From positions 1-51,589 of the forward strand of contig JAIESI010000121.1 in NCBI GenBank assembly GCA_019746135.1: DNA of 51,589 bases. The letters run 5' to 3'. Every line of letters begins with the position of its first letter. Position 1 is the stretch's first letter. The notes below the pieces were generated by a model that was given only the letters and a program-made list of their open reading frames with translations, was not told where the DNA came from and ran no database searches. This stretch comes from Xanthobacteraceae bacterium. Lineage in GTDB: Bacteria; Pseudomonadota; Alphaproteobacteria; Rhizobiales; Xanthobacteraceae. Shown piece by piece: positions 18,877-27,145 of the stretch. Both the position numbers and the translations under genes were made by a program.

Positions 18877-19332
18877 ATGGCCGACACACAGGCCGAACCG
18901 AAACTGCTGCTGCCGTCGCTGCGCTCGTTCTACGACAACGTCGCCATTCCGCTCGCCTGGCCGGTGGTCCGCGTCGCCTGCGGCTGGAATCTGCTGATCC
19001 ACGGCTGGGGCAAGGTGACGCGCGGACCGTCCGCCTACCTCAAGGGCTTCTCGGATATGGGGTTTGAGCCCGCGATCCTCTGGGTCTGGGGCGCGCTTGC
19101 CATCGAATTCGTCGGCGGCATTGCGCTGATCTTAGGCTTGTTCACGCGCTTCTGGGCCGCCGCCGCCGCCATCGAGATGGCGATCATCACCGGTCTCTAT
19201 TGGAACAACGGCTTCGCTTGGCTCAACCGTGGCTACGAGTATGTCCTGCTGTGGGGCGCGGTCTCGTTCGCCATCGCGCTGCGCGGCGGCGGGCCTTATT
19301 CACTGGACCGCTGGCTCGGCAAGGAGCTGTAA
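18877..19332 (+). CDS. DoxX family membrane protein, copy 2
   Basis: 151 residues, four predicted membrane helices, with the DoxX signatures VRVACGWNLLIHGWGKVTRG and IEFVGGIALILGLFTRFWAA. GGGGGAGGG precedes the ATG. Paralogue of the gene at 18243 but quite diverged, so the pair may form a hetero-oligomer or have different partners. The function is not established for this subgroup. Confidence 0.85.
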   Translation: MADTQAEPKLLLPSLRSFYDNVAIPLAWPVVRVACGWNLLIHGWGKVTRGPSAYLKGFSDMGFEPAILWVWGALAIEFVGGIALILGLFTRFWAAAAAIEMAIITGLYWNNGFAWLNRGYEYVLLWGAVSFAIALRGGGPYSLDRWLGKEL

Positions 19333-19552
19333 GCCGTTTCAACCATGGGCATTTTGCGGCAGGGGCGATTGTCACAATCGCCCGGCCGGGCACCGCGTTC
19401 GACCAAAGTTGTAAAACCACTTGCTGACCGCGCAATCAGCGATTACGTGATCGCCGCCAGCATCCTTCCCAGTTGAATGGATCAAGCGACGACGGAGCAG
19501 CCGTCCGCGGGTGTTGGGCTCACCTTCGATCAGCGACCGAGCGAAATCCGGC

Positions 19553-21415
19553 ATGAACGCCATGGCCCAGGCCATCGACAGCGCGTCCGAATCTGCGCCT
19601 TCGCCTGACGAGATCAGGGCTGCGCTGGATCACATGCTGTTGAGCGACGTGTTCAGCCGCTCGCCGCAGCTCGGCGCGTTCCTGCGTTTCGTGACCGAGG
19701 CGGTGCTGCACGGCAAGGGCGACCGCATCAAGGCCTACACCATCGGCGTCGAGGTGCTGCGCCGCGATACCAGCTTCGATCCGCAGGTCGATCCGATCGT
19801 CCGCGTCGAGGCAACGCGGTTGCGCCGCGCGATCGAGCGCTATTACGCGGGGCCCGGCCGGGACGATGCGGTCGTCATCGATCTGCCGCGCGGCTCCTAC
19901 GTGCCGACGTTCCGCCACCGCGAGTTTGCCGAGCCCGCCACGTCGCTGATCGGTGAAGCCGAGTCAGGACCCAAGTCTTGGTCTGAGTCTTGGTCCTGGT
20001 CCAAGTCCGGGTCCAAGTCCGGGTCCAAGTCTTGGTCTAAGTCTTCTTGGCCGAAACGTCTGCTTCAGCCGCCGATGCTGGCCGTGCTCACCGCCGCTGC
20101 GGCTTTCGTCGCGGCGGCGCTTGCCAGCGGGCTCTATCTTGGCCGGCATGCCGACACCAGCGCGGCCATCGCCGCTGCGGGAGACGGCGACGCGCACCGC
20201 AGCGCCGCGCTGTCGCCGGGCAATGGCATGCCGGTCGTGCTGATCGAGCCGATTCATGTGATCGGCGCCCCATCGCCGTCGCACCCGGTCGCGGCCGAGC
20301 GATTGCGCGCCAAGATCGGCGATGCGTTCGCGCGTTTCGACACGATCAACGTCGCGTCGGCGCTCGCGGGCGCGACGGCGGCGACAGCCGCGCGGCCCGC
20401 CCCGCGCAGCGACTACGTTCTGTCCGGCTCGCTGGAGTATGCCGGCGGCGACGCCGCCAACGCCTGGTTCACCCTTGCGAGCGTCGCCGAAGGAAAGCTG
20501 GTGTGGTCGCGCACCTTCGAGCAGATCCATCCGCCGGGCGGCACGGGGCTGACCGAGGATTCGGTCGTCGTTACGCTCACCAATTCGCTGCTGCAGTCCT
20601 ATGGTGTGATCCGCTCGCGCGATCGGGCCCATCAGCTTGCATCGAACGTGGGCGACCCCCGCTATCGTTGCGTGCTGGAGGCCGCCGATTCGATGCAGAA
20701 GGCCGATCGGCAGCTGCACAACGCGGCCCGCGCCTGCCTCGAGAATCTCACGGCCCATGATCCGAGCTTTGCGCTGGGCTTTACGTTCCTGGCGATGCTC
20801 TACAACCGTGAATTCCAGCTTGCCTACGATCTTCGGCCCGAGGATCCGCCGCTCGAGCGCGCCTTGCGCGCGGCGCGGCAAGGCATCCTGCTCAATCCGG
20901 AAAGCGCGCGCGGCTATCTCGCGCTGATGATCGTGCAGGCGAACCGGCGCGACACGGCGGCGGCGCTCGAGGCCGGCCGCAAGATGGTCTCGCTCAACAA
21001 GTTCGACATGCTGGCGCTCGGCGAGTACGGCGGCCGGCTGATCATGGCGGGCCAGATCGAGCAGGGCATGGCCATGCTGCGCGAGGCCGGAGCCGGCGGC
21101 GCGGTCCGCCCGTCCTGGCACTACGTCTATCTGTTCATCGGCAGCACCATGACCGGCGACAGCGCCGGAGCGGTCCGCTACGCGGGCAGCATTCCCGACG
21201 GCAACACGCCTTTGGGGCTGGTTGCCCAGCTTCTCGCCGCCTATGAGGCGGGCAAGCCGGACGATGCCAGGCGCGCCGCCGACCGCCTGCGCGCCCTCGA
21301 TCCCGGTTGGCTCAGGAATCCGCGGCAGGAGCTGTCCCGAATCATCCCGGCTCGCGCCATTGTCGACCGTCTGGCCAAGGGACTGGTCGCCGCGGGCCTG
21401 CCGGACGGCTCCTGA
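19553..21415 (+). CDS. Membrane-anchored regulator-like protein: N-terminal DNA-binding-like domain, TM, TPR
   Basis: About 620 residues. Residues about 15-120 (SRSPQLGAFLRFVTEAVLHG ... VRVEATRLRRAIERYY ... VIDLPRGSYVPTF) match a domain common in rhizobial and acidobacterial proteins, usually followed by a membrane helix and TPR or TolB-like repeats, and thought to be winged-helix-like. A 30-residue Lys/Ser/Trp/Gly linker follows, then one TM helix (MLAVLTAAAAFVAAALASGL), a periplasmic TolB-N-like part and TPR helices at the C-terminus. This layout resembles CadC/ToxR-type one-component sensors. The start at 19553 is a choice; 19562 is also possible. No target is known. Confidence 0.7.
   Translation: MNAMAQAIDSASESAPSPDEIRAALDHMLLSDVFSRSPQLGAFLRFVTEAVLHGKGDRIKAYTIGVEVLRRDTSFDPQVDPIVRVEATRLRRAIERYYAGPGRDDAVVIDLPRGSYVPTFRHREFAEPATSLIGEAESGPKSWSESWSWSKSGSKSGSKSWSKSSWPKRLLQPPMLAVLTAAAAFVAAALASGLYLGRHADTSAAIAAAGDGDAHRSAALSPGNGMPVVLIEPIHVIGAPSPSHPVAAERLRAKIGDAFARFDTINVASALAGATAATAARPAPRSDYVLSGSLEYAGGDAANAWFTLASVAEGKLVWSRTFEQIHPPGGTGLTEDSVVVTLTNSLLQSYGVIRSRDRAHQLASNVGDPRYRCVLEAADSMQKADRQLHNAARACLENLTAHDPSFALGFTFLAMLYNREFQLAYDLRPEDPPLERALRAARQGILLNPESARGYLALMIVQANRRDTAAALEAGRKMVSLNKFDMLALGEYGGRLIMAGQIEQGMAMLREAGAGGAVRPSWHYVYLFIGSTMTGDSAGAVRYAGSIPDGNTPLGLVAQLLAAYEAGKPDDARRAADRLRALDPGWLRNPRQELSRIIPARAIVDRLAKGLVAAGLPDGS
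19963..20050 (+). repeat. In-frame tandem repeat encoding a Lys-Ser-Trp/Gly-Ser linker
   Basis: Imperfect 6- and 12-bp units (AAGTCTTGGTCT, AAGTCCGGGTCC) repeated across about 88 bp inside the regulator gene, always in multiples of three. The encoded linker joins the cytosolic domain to the membrane helix. It is a coding minisatellite likely to vary in length between strains. Confidence 0.85.
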
Positions 21416-21783
21416 GCCGGGTTCCAATCCCGCCTTGGCTTGCTGGAATATGATTGTTTTTGCTGGATTATTTTTTCTGCATAGCGGCGCTTAACTGCAA
21501 ATTGCTTATCGCGCCGCCGGTTTCCGGCCACACAGCAGCCGCCGGCGCCAAACGGCGGCCGGTGCGCTTACAGGCTGAGTGGTCCAGCGCATGTCCCGGA
21601 AAAAGCCTGCCCCGCACTTGATGCGGGGGGGTACCGGTTTTCCGAAAAGGACATGCGCAAACGCAGACGGTCAGCCCCTTCGGAAGCGTGCACATTTCAT
21701 TGATTGGCGCGCGCTCCGACGAAGAATCCCGAAGCACCCTAGGGTCACATTCTCCGGTCGTGCCGCGCCGTTGAGGGCGAGAG
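21416..21783. other. Intergenic region with dispersed repeat copy R3
   Basis: No gene recognised. At 21585-21658 lies a copy of the two-hairpin repeat family (CAGCGCATGTCC ... GGACATGCGC as outer arms, inner CCCCGCACTTGATGCGGGG). An AT-rich patch at 21450-21480 precedes it. The rest presumably holds the promoter of the MerR-type gene. Confidence 0.7.
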
Positions 21784-22254
21784 ATGTCGAATTGCGAAAA
21801 TCGTACGGTCAAGGCGGGGGATGTGGTTTGGCTCGACGACACCGGGAGCGACCGGCCGAGCCCGCAGATGGACTGCGTGCTGTCGCTGCGGAATGTTTCG
21901 GAGATGTTCGTCGTTTCGCAACTGACCCTGCGCTACTACGAGCTGCGCGGCCTGATCCACCGGAGGCAGGTGCAGGACGGCGTTCCGGTCTACGGCTGGG
22001 CCGATTGCGAGCGGATCGCCTTCATCGTCAAATGCCGCAAGGCCGGCCTGACGCTGGGCGACATCTCGGCCATCCTCGATGCAGCCGACGAGGACGTCTC
22101 CCCGCAAAATTTCAAGGCCGGGCAGGAGGTCTGCATGGCGCTGGTCGAGCGGCTGGAGCGGCGGCGGAAGGTCATCGACGATGCGCTTGCCGAGCTGAGC
22201 CACGCCTATGCGCTGCTCACCGCCAGGCTGATGGCCGAGCCTGAAAGGAAATAG
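21784..22254 (+). CDS. MerR family transcriptional regulator
   Basis: 156 residues. The helix-turn-helix with wing is visible as SLRNVSEMFVVSQLTLRYYELRGLI followed by YGWADCERIAFIVKCRKAGLTLGDI, close to the MerR consensus (TLRYYE). The C-terminal third is a dimerising coiled coil (VERLERRRKVIDDALAEL). Only one conserved-type Cys is present in the sensor part, so a metal or redox signal cannot be assigned. It is convergent with the ABC exporter gene, 2 bp apart. An N-terminal extension of about 30 residues is unusual. Confidence 0.88.
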   Translation: MSNCENRTVKAGDVVWLDDTGSDRPSPQMDCVLSLRNVSEMFVVSQLTLRYYELRGLIHRRQVQDGVPVYGWADCERIAFIVKCRKAGLTLGDISAILDAADEDVSPQNFKAGQEVCMALVERLERRRKVIDDALAELSHAYALLTARLMAEPERK

Positions 22255-22256
22255 CG

Positions 22257-24089
22257 TCAGGCCGCGTTGAACTGCAGCGTGGCGAGGCGCGCATAGAGGC
22301 CGCCGAGCTTCACCAGGCTGTCGTGGCTGCCCTGCTCGACGATCCGCCCCTGATCCAGCACCAGGATGCGGTCGCAGGACAGCACCGTCGCAAGGCGGTG
22401 CGCGATGACGAGCGTGGTGCGGTCCTGCATCAGTCGGGCGAGCGCCGCCTGCACCAGTTGTTCGCTTTCGGCGTCGAGCGAGGAGGTGGCCTCGTCGAGC
22501 AGCAGGAGCGGCGCCCCTTTGAGAATCGCCCGTGCGATGGCGATGCGCTGGCGCTGACCGCCCGACAGCGTCACGCCGCGCTCGCCGACCGGCGTGTCGT
22601 AGCCTTGCGGCAGGAGGCGGATGAAGCTTGCGGCCGCCGCATCCTCGGCCGCGCGCTCGATCTCCGCGTCGGTCGCATCGATCCGGCCGAAGCGGATGTT
22701 GTCGCGCACGCTCATGGCGAAGATCGCGCTGTCCTGCGGCACCAGCGCGATGTGGCGGCGCAGCTCCGCCGGATCGGCATCGGGCAGCCGCACGCCGTCG
22801 AAGGTCACAGCCCCCGACTTCGGATCGTAGAACCGCAGGATCAGATGGAAGATCGTGCTCTTTCCCGCGCCCGAGGGGCCGACGATCGCCACCTTCTCGC
22901 CCGGCTTGATGTGGAACGACACGCCGTCGAGCACATCGGCATCCGGCCGCGCCGGATAGGCGAAGCGGACATTGTCGAACGCGACTTCGGCGCGCGGCCG
23001 CTGCGCGAGCGGCACAGGCTGGGCGGGCGCGCGCATCTCCGGCGCGACCGCGAGCAATTCGGCGAGCCGTTCCGCCGATCCCGCGGCCTGCGACAGCTCG
23101 CCCCAGACTTCGCTCAGCTGGCCCATTCCGCTTGCCGCGAACACCGCAAACAGCACGAACTGGCCGAGCGTGCCCGGGCTGATGTGGCCGGCAATGACGT
23201 CCTGCGCGCCGACCCAAAGGATCGTCACGACGCTCGCCGAGGCGAGAAAGATGATCACTGCGGTAAGAACGGCGCGCGCCTTGATCGATTGCAATGCGGC
23301 TGCGTAGGCGCGCTCGACCGCGCCGGAGAACCGCGCGGCGGCCGCCGGCTCGTTGGTGAACGCTTGCAGCGTGCGGATCGCGCCGATCAGCTCCGACGCA
23401 TAGGCCGAGGCGTCGGCCAGCGTGTCTTGCGCGGTGCGCGAGCGTCGCCGCACCGAACGGCCGAACGCGACCAGCGGCAGCACGATCACCGGAATGGCGC
23501 CAAGCACGAACCCGGAGAGCTTCGGGCTCGTGATCACCATCATCGTCGCGGAGCCTATGAACAGCACGAGGTTGCGGAGCGCAACCGACACCGACGATCC
23601 GACCGCGGACTTGATCTGCGTGGTGTCGGCGGTGAGCCGCGAGGTCAGCTCGCCGGTCTTGGCCGTGTCGAAGAACGACGCCGACAGCGTGGCGAGATGC
23701 GCAAACACGGCGCTCCGCAGGTCGGCCACCACGCGCTCGCCGATGCTGGTCACGAGGTAGTAGCGGGAGGCGCTGGCGATCGCGAGGATGGCAACGACCA
23801 GGAGCATCACGCCGAAATACTGGTCGATCAGTCCGATGCGCTCTTCGTTGAACCCGAAGTCGATCATGCGGCGCACCGCGACCGGCACGACCAGGGTCGC
23901 AATCGACGCGGTCAGGAGCGCGACCAGTGCGGCCGCGGCACGGCCGCGGTAGCGCATCACATAGGGAACGAGCAGCCGGAGCGGTTTCAGCTTGGGCTTG
24001 CGGCGGGCGACGGCAGCGGCGTCCGGCGGCGCGGGCGGCGCAACTTGGCCTGCGGCCTGGGCTGGAACGCTGCCGGACATGTCGTTCAT
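22257..24089 (-). CDS. MsbA-like ABC exporter (fused TM and ATPase domains)
   Basis: 610-residue half-transporter working as a homodimer in the inner membrane, probably exporting a lipid or hydrophobic compound. A Pro/Ala-rich cytosolic N-terminus precedes six TM helices (about 45-320), then the nucleotide-binding domain: Walker A GPSGAGKST, Q-loop VPQDSAIF, signature LSGGQRQ, Walker B LLLLDEATS and the switch histidine in VIAHRL. All ATPase motifs are intact. ATG 24089 (or 24080) fits better than the open-frame start at 24158. It is divergent from rpmE. Confidence 0.9.
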   Translation of the reverse strand: MNDMSGSVPAQAAGQVAPPAPPDAAAVARRKPKLKPLRLLVPYVMRYRGRAAAALVALLTASIATLVVPVAVRRMIDFGFNEERIGLIDQYFGVMLLVVAILAIASASRYYLVTSIGERVVADLRSAVFAHLATLSASFFDTAKTGELTSRLTADTTQIKSAVGSSVSVALRNLVLFIGSATMMVITSPKLSGFVLGAIPVIVLPLVAFGRSVRRRSRTAQDTLADASAYASELIGAIRTLQAFTNEPAAAARFSGAVERAYAAALQSIKARAVLTAVIIFLASASVVTILWVGAQDVIAGHISPGTLGQFVLFAVFAASGMGQLSEVWGELSQAAGSAERLAELLAVAPEMRAPAQPVPLAQRPRAEVAFDNVRFAYPARPDADVLDGVSFHIKPGEKVAIVGPSGAGKSTIFHLILRFYDPKSGAVTFDGVRLPDADPAELRRHIALVPQDSAIFAMSVRDNIRFGRIDATDAEIERAAEDAAAASFIRLLPQGYDTPVGERGVTLSGGQRQRIAIARAILKGAPLLLLDEATSSLDAESEQLVQAALARLMQDRTTLVIAHRLATVLSCDRILVLDQGRIVEQGSHDSLVKLGGLYARLATLQFNAA

Positions 24090-24290
24090 ACGCGAGTTTT
24101 GTCCCGGAATTCGGCGGTTTTCGCGCCCTGCTGTGCCCCTGCGAGCCGCGGATTGCAACCCGGCTGCCGGCCGCCGCCCTGGGCGGCCATCCGGGCTTGT
24201 GGCCTCAGGCCCTGTCCTGTATAGAACCGCGCAAATTCAGCCAAATTCCGACCGCATTCCAACCGCGGCACGCGCCGCAGGACGTCGAAT

Positions 24291-24524
24291 ATGAAGCCCG
24301 ATATGCACCCGGATTACCACACCATCACGGTCAAGATGACCGACGGCAGCGAATTCACCACCCGCACCACCTGGGGCAAGAAGGGCGACGTGCTGCATCT
24401 CGACATCGACCCCAAGTCGCACCCGGCCTGGACCGGCGGCCAGCAGCAGCTCATGGACCGTGGCGGCCGTCTGTCGCGCTTCCAGAAGAAGTTCGCGGGC
24501 CTCGGCATCAGCAGCAAGAAGTAA
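24291..24524 (+). CDS. rpmE: 50S ribosomal protein bL31
   Basis: 77-residue ribosomal protein with the bL31 pattern [20 protein letters not shown] and the ending [11 protein letters not shown]. It is the type lacking the zinc-binding CxxC cysteines, as is common in alphaproteobacteria. It is a stand-alone gene followed 27 bp later by a strong intrinsic terminator. The long space to the divergent ABC gene (201 bp) carries its promoter. Confidence 0.96.
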   Translation: MKPDMHPDYHTITVKMTDGSEFTTRTTWGKKGDVLHLDIDPKSHPAWTGGQQQLMDRGGRLSRFQKKFAGLGISSKK

Positions 24525-24551
24525 TTCGCGGGAACTCCGTGCAAGCAACTC

Positions 24552-24573
24552 CCCCCGCGCAAGCGGGGGTTTT
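24552..24573 (+). terminator. Rho-independent terminator of rpmE
   Basis: Stem CCCCCGC / GCGGGGG with GCAA loop (24552-24569) followed by TTTT. It is well placed 27 bp after the rpmE stop. Confidence 0.92.
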
Positions 24574-24584
24574 CGTTTGGTTGT

Positions 24585-24713
24585 CGCCTGAGCGGCTAGA
24601 CTGGCGCTCCAGGTCTTTCATTCGCTTCGCCTGATCGATTTCAAAGCCGCCGTATTCTTTCCGCCAGCGGCAGTCACCCTATTGCGAAATCCCGGCGTCC
24701 CGGCGGGCCTCAA
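24585..24713 (-). pseudogene. IS3-family transposase OrfA remnant
   Basis: Reading the minus strand gives EARRDAGISQ, a TAG stop, then GDCRWRKEYGGFEIDQAKRM and KDLERQSSR. This matches the HTH-to-leucine-zipper stretch of IS3-family OrfA proteins (consensus around ISEQTYYRWRKEYGG ... DQAKRLKDLERENSRLRR). Only about 43 codons survive, with one nonsense codon and no start, and the fragment ends right beside the rpmE terminator. It marks a past insertion and deletion at this site. Confidence 0.75.
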
Positions 24714-25172
24714 ATTGCTTGGTCCAGGAAAGCCAGGTCAGGTCAGACAAGTCGGACGTTTTCGCTGGGTTGCGTTGAGGTTTGCCTCAATTGAGCGGCC
24801 ACGATTTCTCGCGCGGGTGTCCCTCAATCAACCCCACGCCCTGCGGCTTTCATGCCGCAGAAGGCTCAGGCGATCGGCTGCGTCGCCCGCACTTTGATTG
24901 AAAGCGTCGCGAGGTGCGCCTTGGCAAGCGCCACCAGAGATTGTGATCAGGCTCCTCGCAGACGAACACGTGAAACTGTCCCGGACAAGCCAGGGCCCCT
25001 CATCGTGCCCGTCAAGCCGCCTCGAAGTGGAATAACAAATATAATCAATAGCTTAATGGCTCTCATCAGGTGCCGCACCCGGACATGCGATAATGTATAC
25101 ATGAATATCGATTGACAGATATTCGAACTCCGATGCTTAGTTGCGCCGAGACAAGGTCGGACTGGACAAGAG
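24714..25172. other. 459-bp spacer with palindromic operator candidates before the GntR gene
   Basis: No gene recognised. Two palindromes lie just upstream of the GntR gene: the perfect 10-mer ATGTATACAT (25093-25102) and GAATATC-N8-GATATTC (25103-25109 / 25118-25124). FCD-type GntR proteins often bind sites built on GTATAC, so the first is a good autoregulatory operator. This stretch is clearly more AT-rich than its surroundings near 25030-25125. Confidence 0.6.
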
Positions 25173-25910
25173 ATGGATCGCGAATTTCGGAGCGCCGAAG
25201 AGATTGTCTTCCAGCATCTGCGCCATGAAATTCTGTCCGGCGCGATCAAGGCGCAGACCCCGATCAATCAGGCGGAAATCGCCGCGGCTCTGAACGTCAG
25301 CCGAATCCCGGTGCGGGATGCCTTGCAGAGGCTGCAGTCCGTCGGCCTTCTGGTGGCGCTGCCGAACCGCCGGGTCGTTGTGCCGAATTTCACCGTCTCG
25401 GAAATCCATGAGATTTTCGAGATGCGCGCTTTGCTGGAGGGTTTCGCTGCGCGCTGCGCCGTCGAGCGTCTGACCGAGGCAGATTTCATAGAGCTGGAAA
25501 CGCTGGCCGAAATCATACGTCGGCTCGCGGATCTTGATGGGTATGCGAAACGACACGAGGCGTTTCACGATCTGGTCGTGGAGCGGTCCGGCCTCTCACG
25601 CGTGCGCAGGGAAGTGACGCAGCTGCGGGAAATGCTCACGCCTTACATCCGCATCCACGGGGCCGCCTCTTACTCGGCGGAATTGCCGGACGATACCCAC
25701 GAGGCGCTGGTCGCAGTGCTTCGCACCCGGGACCCCGAACGGGCGGAGAAGGCTTTCGTCAATCACATCCGCCGTGCGGGCGAGCAGCTGATGGCGACCT
25801 TGCAGCGCCTGACCGCCGCAAAACCTGAAAATTCCGTCGAAAGCGCGAAGCCGAAACGCGCCAACAAGAAGAATGGCGACGCCTCGCAGACAGCTTCGCA
25901 AGGCTCGTAA
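25173..25910 (+). CDS. GntR family transcriptional regulator (FCD/FadR subfamily)
   Basis: 245 residues. An N-terminal winged helix (EIVFQHLRHEILSGAIKAQT ... VSRIPVRDALQRLQSVGLL) is followed by a helical FCD ligand-binding domain (FEMRALLEGFAARCAV ... HEAFHDLVVERSG ... HEALVAVLRTRDPERAEKAF) with the histidines that commonly bind a metal. The C-terminal 30 residues are a basic, disordered tail. It probably senses a small carboxylate and represses nearby catabolic genes, but the genes it once controlled may be lost: the next sequence is a truncated thioredoxin reductase. Confidence 0.9.
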   Translation: MDREFRSAEEIVFQHLRHEILSGAIKAQTPINQAEIAAALNVSRIPVRDALQRLQSVGLLVALPNRRVVVPNFTVSEIHEIFEMRALLEGFAARCAVERLTEADFIELETLAEIIRRLADLDGYAKRHEAFHDLVVERSGLSRVRREVTQLREMLTPYIRIHGAASYSAELPDDTHEALVAVLRTRDPERAEKAFVNHIRRAGEQLMATLQRLTAAKPENSVESAKPKRANKKNGDASQTASQGS

Positions 25911-25931
25911 CGCCGATCAGTTCTTGGTTCG

Positions 25932-26333
25932 TGATTCAACGCAGAGGAAACGACGCAGCAGCGGTTGTTCGCGCACCCCAAGATCGAAGTGATCTGGAAT
26001 TCCGCGGTGGATGAGATTTCCGGCAGCGCCGACCCGCTTGCCGTTACCCGGGTGCGCCTCAGGGACACCGTGACGCAGAAGATGTCGCAGATATCGGTCG
26101 ATGGCGTATTCGTCGCCATCGGGCATACGCCGAATACATCGTTGTTCGAAGGCAAGCTCGCGATGGACAAGGAGCGCTACATTCTGACCACACCCGGCAG
26201 CACACAAACCAGTGTTCCTGGGGTGTTTGCGGCTGGCGATGTTCAGGACAAGATTTTCCGGCAGGCGGTGACGGCGGCAGGCTCCGGTTGCATGAGCGCG
26301 CTGGAAGCCGAGCGGCACCTGGCGCACGGATGA
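25932..26333 (+). pseudogene. Thioredoxin reductase, C-terminal fragment
   Basis: Only the last 130 or so codons of a TrxB-like gene remain: the end of the NADPH domain (QQRLFAHPKIEVIWNSAVDE) and the FAD-binding C-terminus (DGVFVAIGHTPNTSLFEGKL; GVFAAGDVQDKIFRQAVTAA). The N-terminal FAD domain and the redox-active CxxC are missing, and the homology begins just 22 bp after the GntR stop, preceded by an in-frame TGA. It cannot be a working reductase. A TTG at 25965 might still start a 122-residue protein. An intact thioredoxin gene follows, consistent with a former trxB-trxA pair. Confidence 0.85.
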
Positions 26334-26458
26334 CGTCTTGAGCCGTCCATTCCAGCAGGGTGTTGCCTCCCGGGCGACACCTCGGGGTTCCTGCCGCCGT
26401 CGCGCGGCAAATGCGGCCTGAGCCGCCCGCGACGATCCAACGTAAAGGAGAATGCACA

Positions 26459-26779
26459 GTGGCAAAAATTGCGGACGATACCAATTCCGATCAGGTGATC
26501 GCCGAGGATACGACGCCGGTCCTGGTGGACTTCTGGGCGCCGTGGTGCAAGCCGTGCCAGGCCCTGGCTCCTATTCTGGAGGAGATCGAGGCCGCGAACG
26601 GGCAAGAATTCGGGCTGGTCAAAGTGAATGTCGACGCGTCCGAAAGCATCGCGGCGCGCTTCAATGTCCGGGGGGTGCCGACACTGGTGCTTCTGGCAAA
26701 GGACAAACCGGCGGAACGCAAGGTCGGGAACGTCTCACGGGCGACGATCGAGGATTGGATAAGCGCAAGTCTTGCGTGA
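26459..26779 (+). CDS. Thioredoxin (WCKPC active site)
   Basis: 106 residues, a complete thioredoxin fold: VLVDFWAPWCKPCQALAPIL with active cysteines Cys30 and Cys33, cis-Pro in RGVPTLVLL, and a C-terminal helix. The lysine between the cysteines replaces the usual glycine (WCGPC), which should shift the redox potential. The GTG start is supported by AAAGGAG 8 nt upstream; an open-frame extension to 26360 is not. It may have lost its dedicated reductase (see the fragment upstream). Confidence 0.9.
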   Translation: MAKIADDTNSDQVIAEDTTPVLVDFWAPWCKPCQALAPILEEIEAANGQEFGLVKVNVDASESIAARFNVRGVPTLVLLAKDKPAERKVGNVSRATIEDWISASLA

Positions 26780-27041
26780 CCAATGGTGTCGGCATCTGTG
26801 CAAGCGCAGGTGTGCCTTCGCGCTATCTGGTCGAGAGACAGTTCGTCGGCCATCTCGTCTCCGATCGGCAGGATCGCACGGTGACAGGAGGCCAGCCGCC
26901 GCGGCGCTTGCCTGCACATGCGACCATCAGCCGGGAGATTCTTTAGGCTGCGGAGGTAGCCGACGGTGGCAATGAAGGGTGGTGCGGGATTTCGGCCGCG
27001 TGCGCCGCTCGTCTGTCGTCAGCCGAGCGCAGCCTGGATCC
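26780..27041. other. Intergenic region, nothing recognised
   Basis: Space between thioredoxin and repeat R4. A short open frame on the plus strand (RYLVERQFVGHLVSDRQDRT) has no start or family match. I see no terminator. Confidence 0.3.
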
Positions 27042-27145
27042 TAGAGCATGATCCCGAAAAGTGTGAAGCGGTTTTCGGAAAAGATCATGCTCAAACAAGA
27101 AGCTAAAGCGGGATGACGATTCGAAGAAAAGTCATCCCGCTTTAG
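27042..27145 (+). repeat. Dispersed two-hairpin intergenic repeat, copy R4
   Basis: 104 bp, differing at one base from R5 (30331-30434). Module 1: GAGCATGATCCCGAAAAG ... GGAAAAGATCATGCTC; module 2: AAAGCGGGATGAC-GATTCGAAGAAAA-GTCATCCCGCTTT. The right end supplies the TAA stop codon of rcdA (27142-27144). Confidence 0.95.

Noticed and set aside
24852..25115. Open frame upstream of the GntR gene
   Set aside because: No start signal or homology; the stretch has operator-like palindromes instead.
26980..27041. Terminator after thioredoxin
   Set aside because: No hairpin with T-run found; repeat R4 hairpins may serve instead, but this is not shown.
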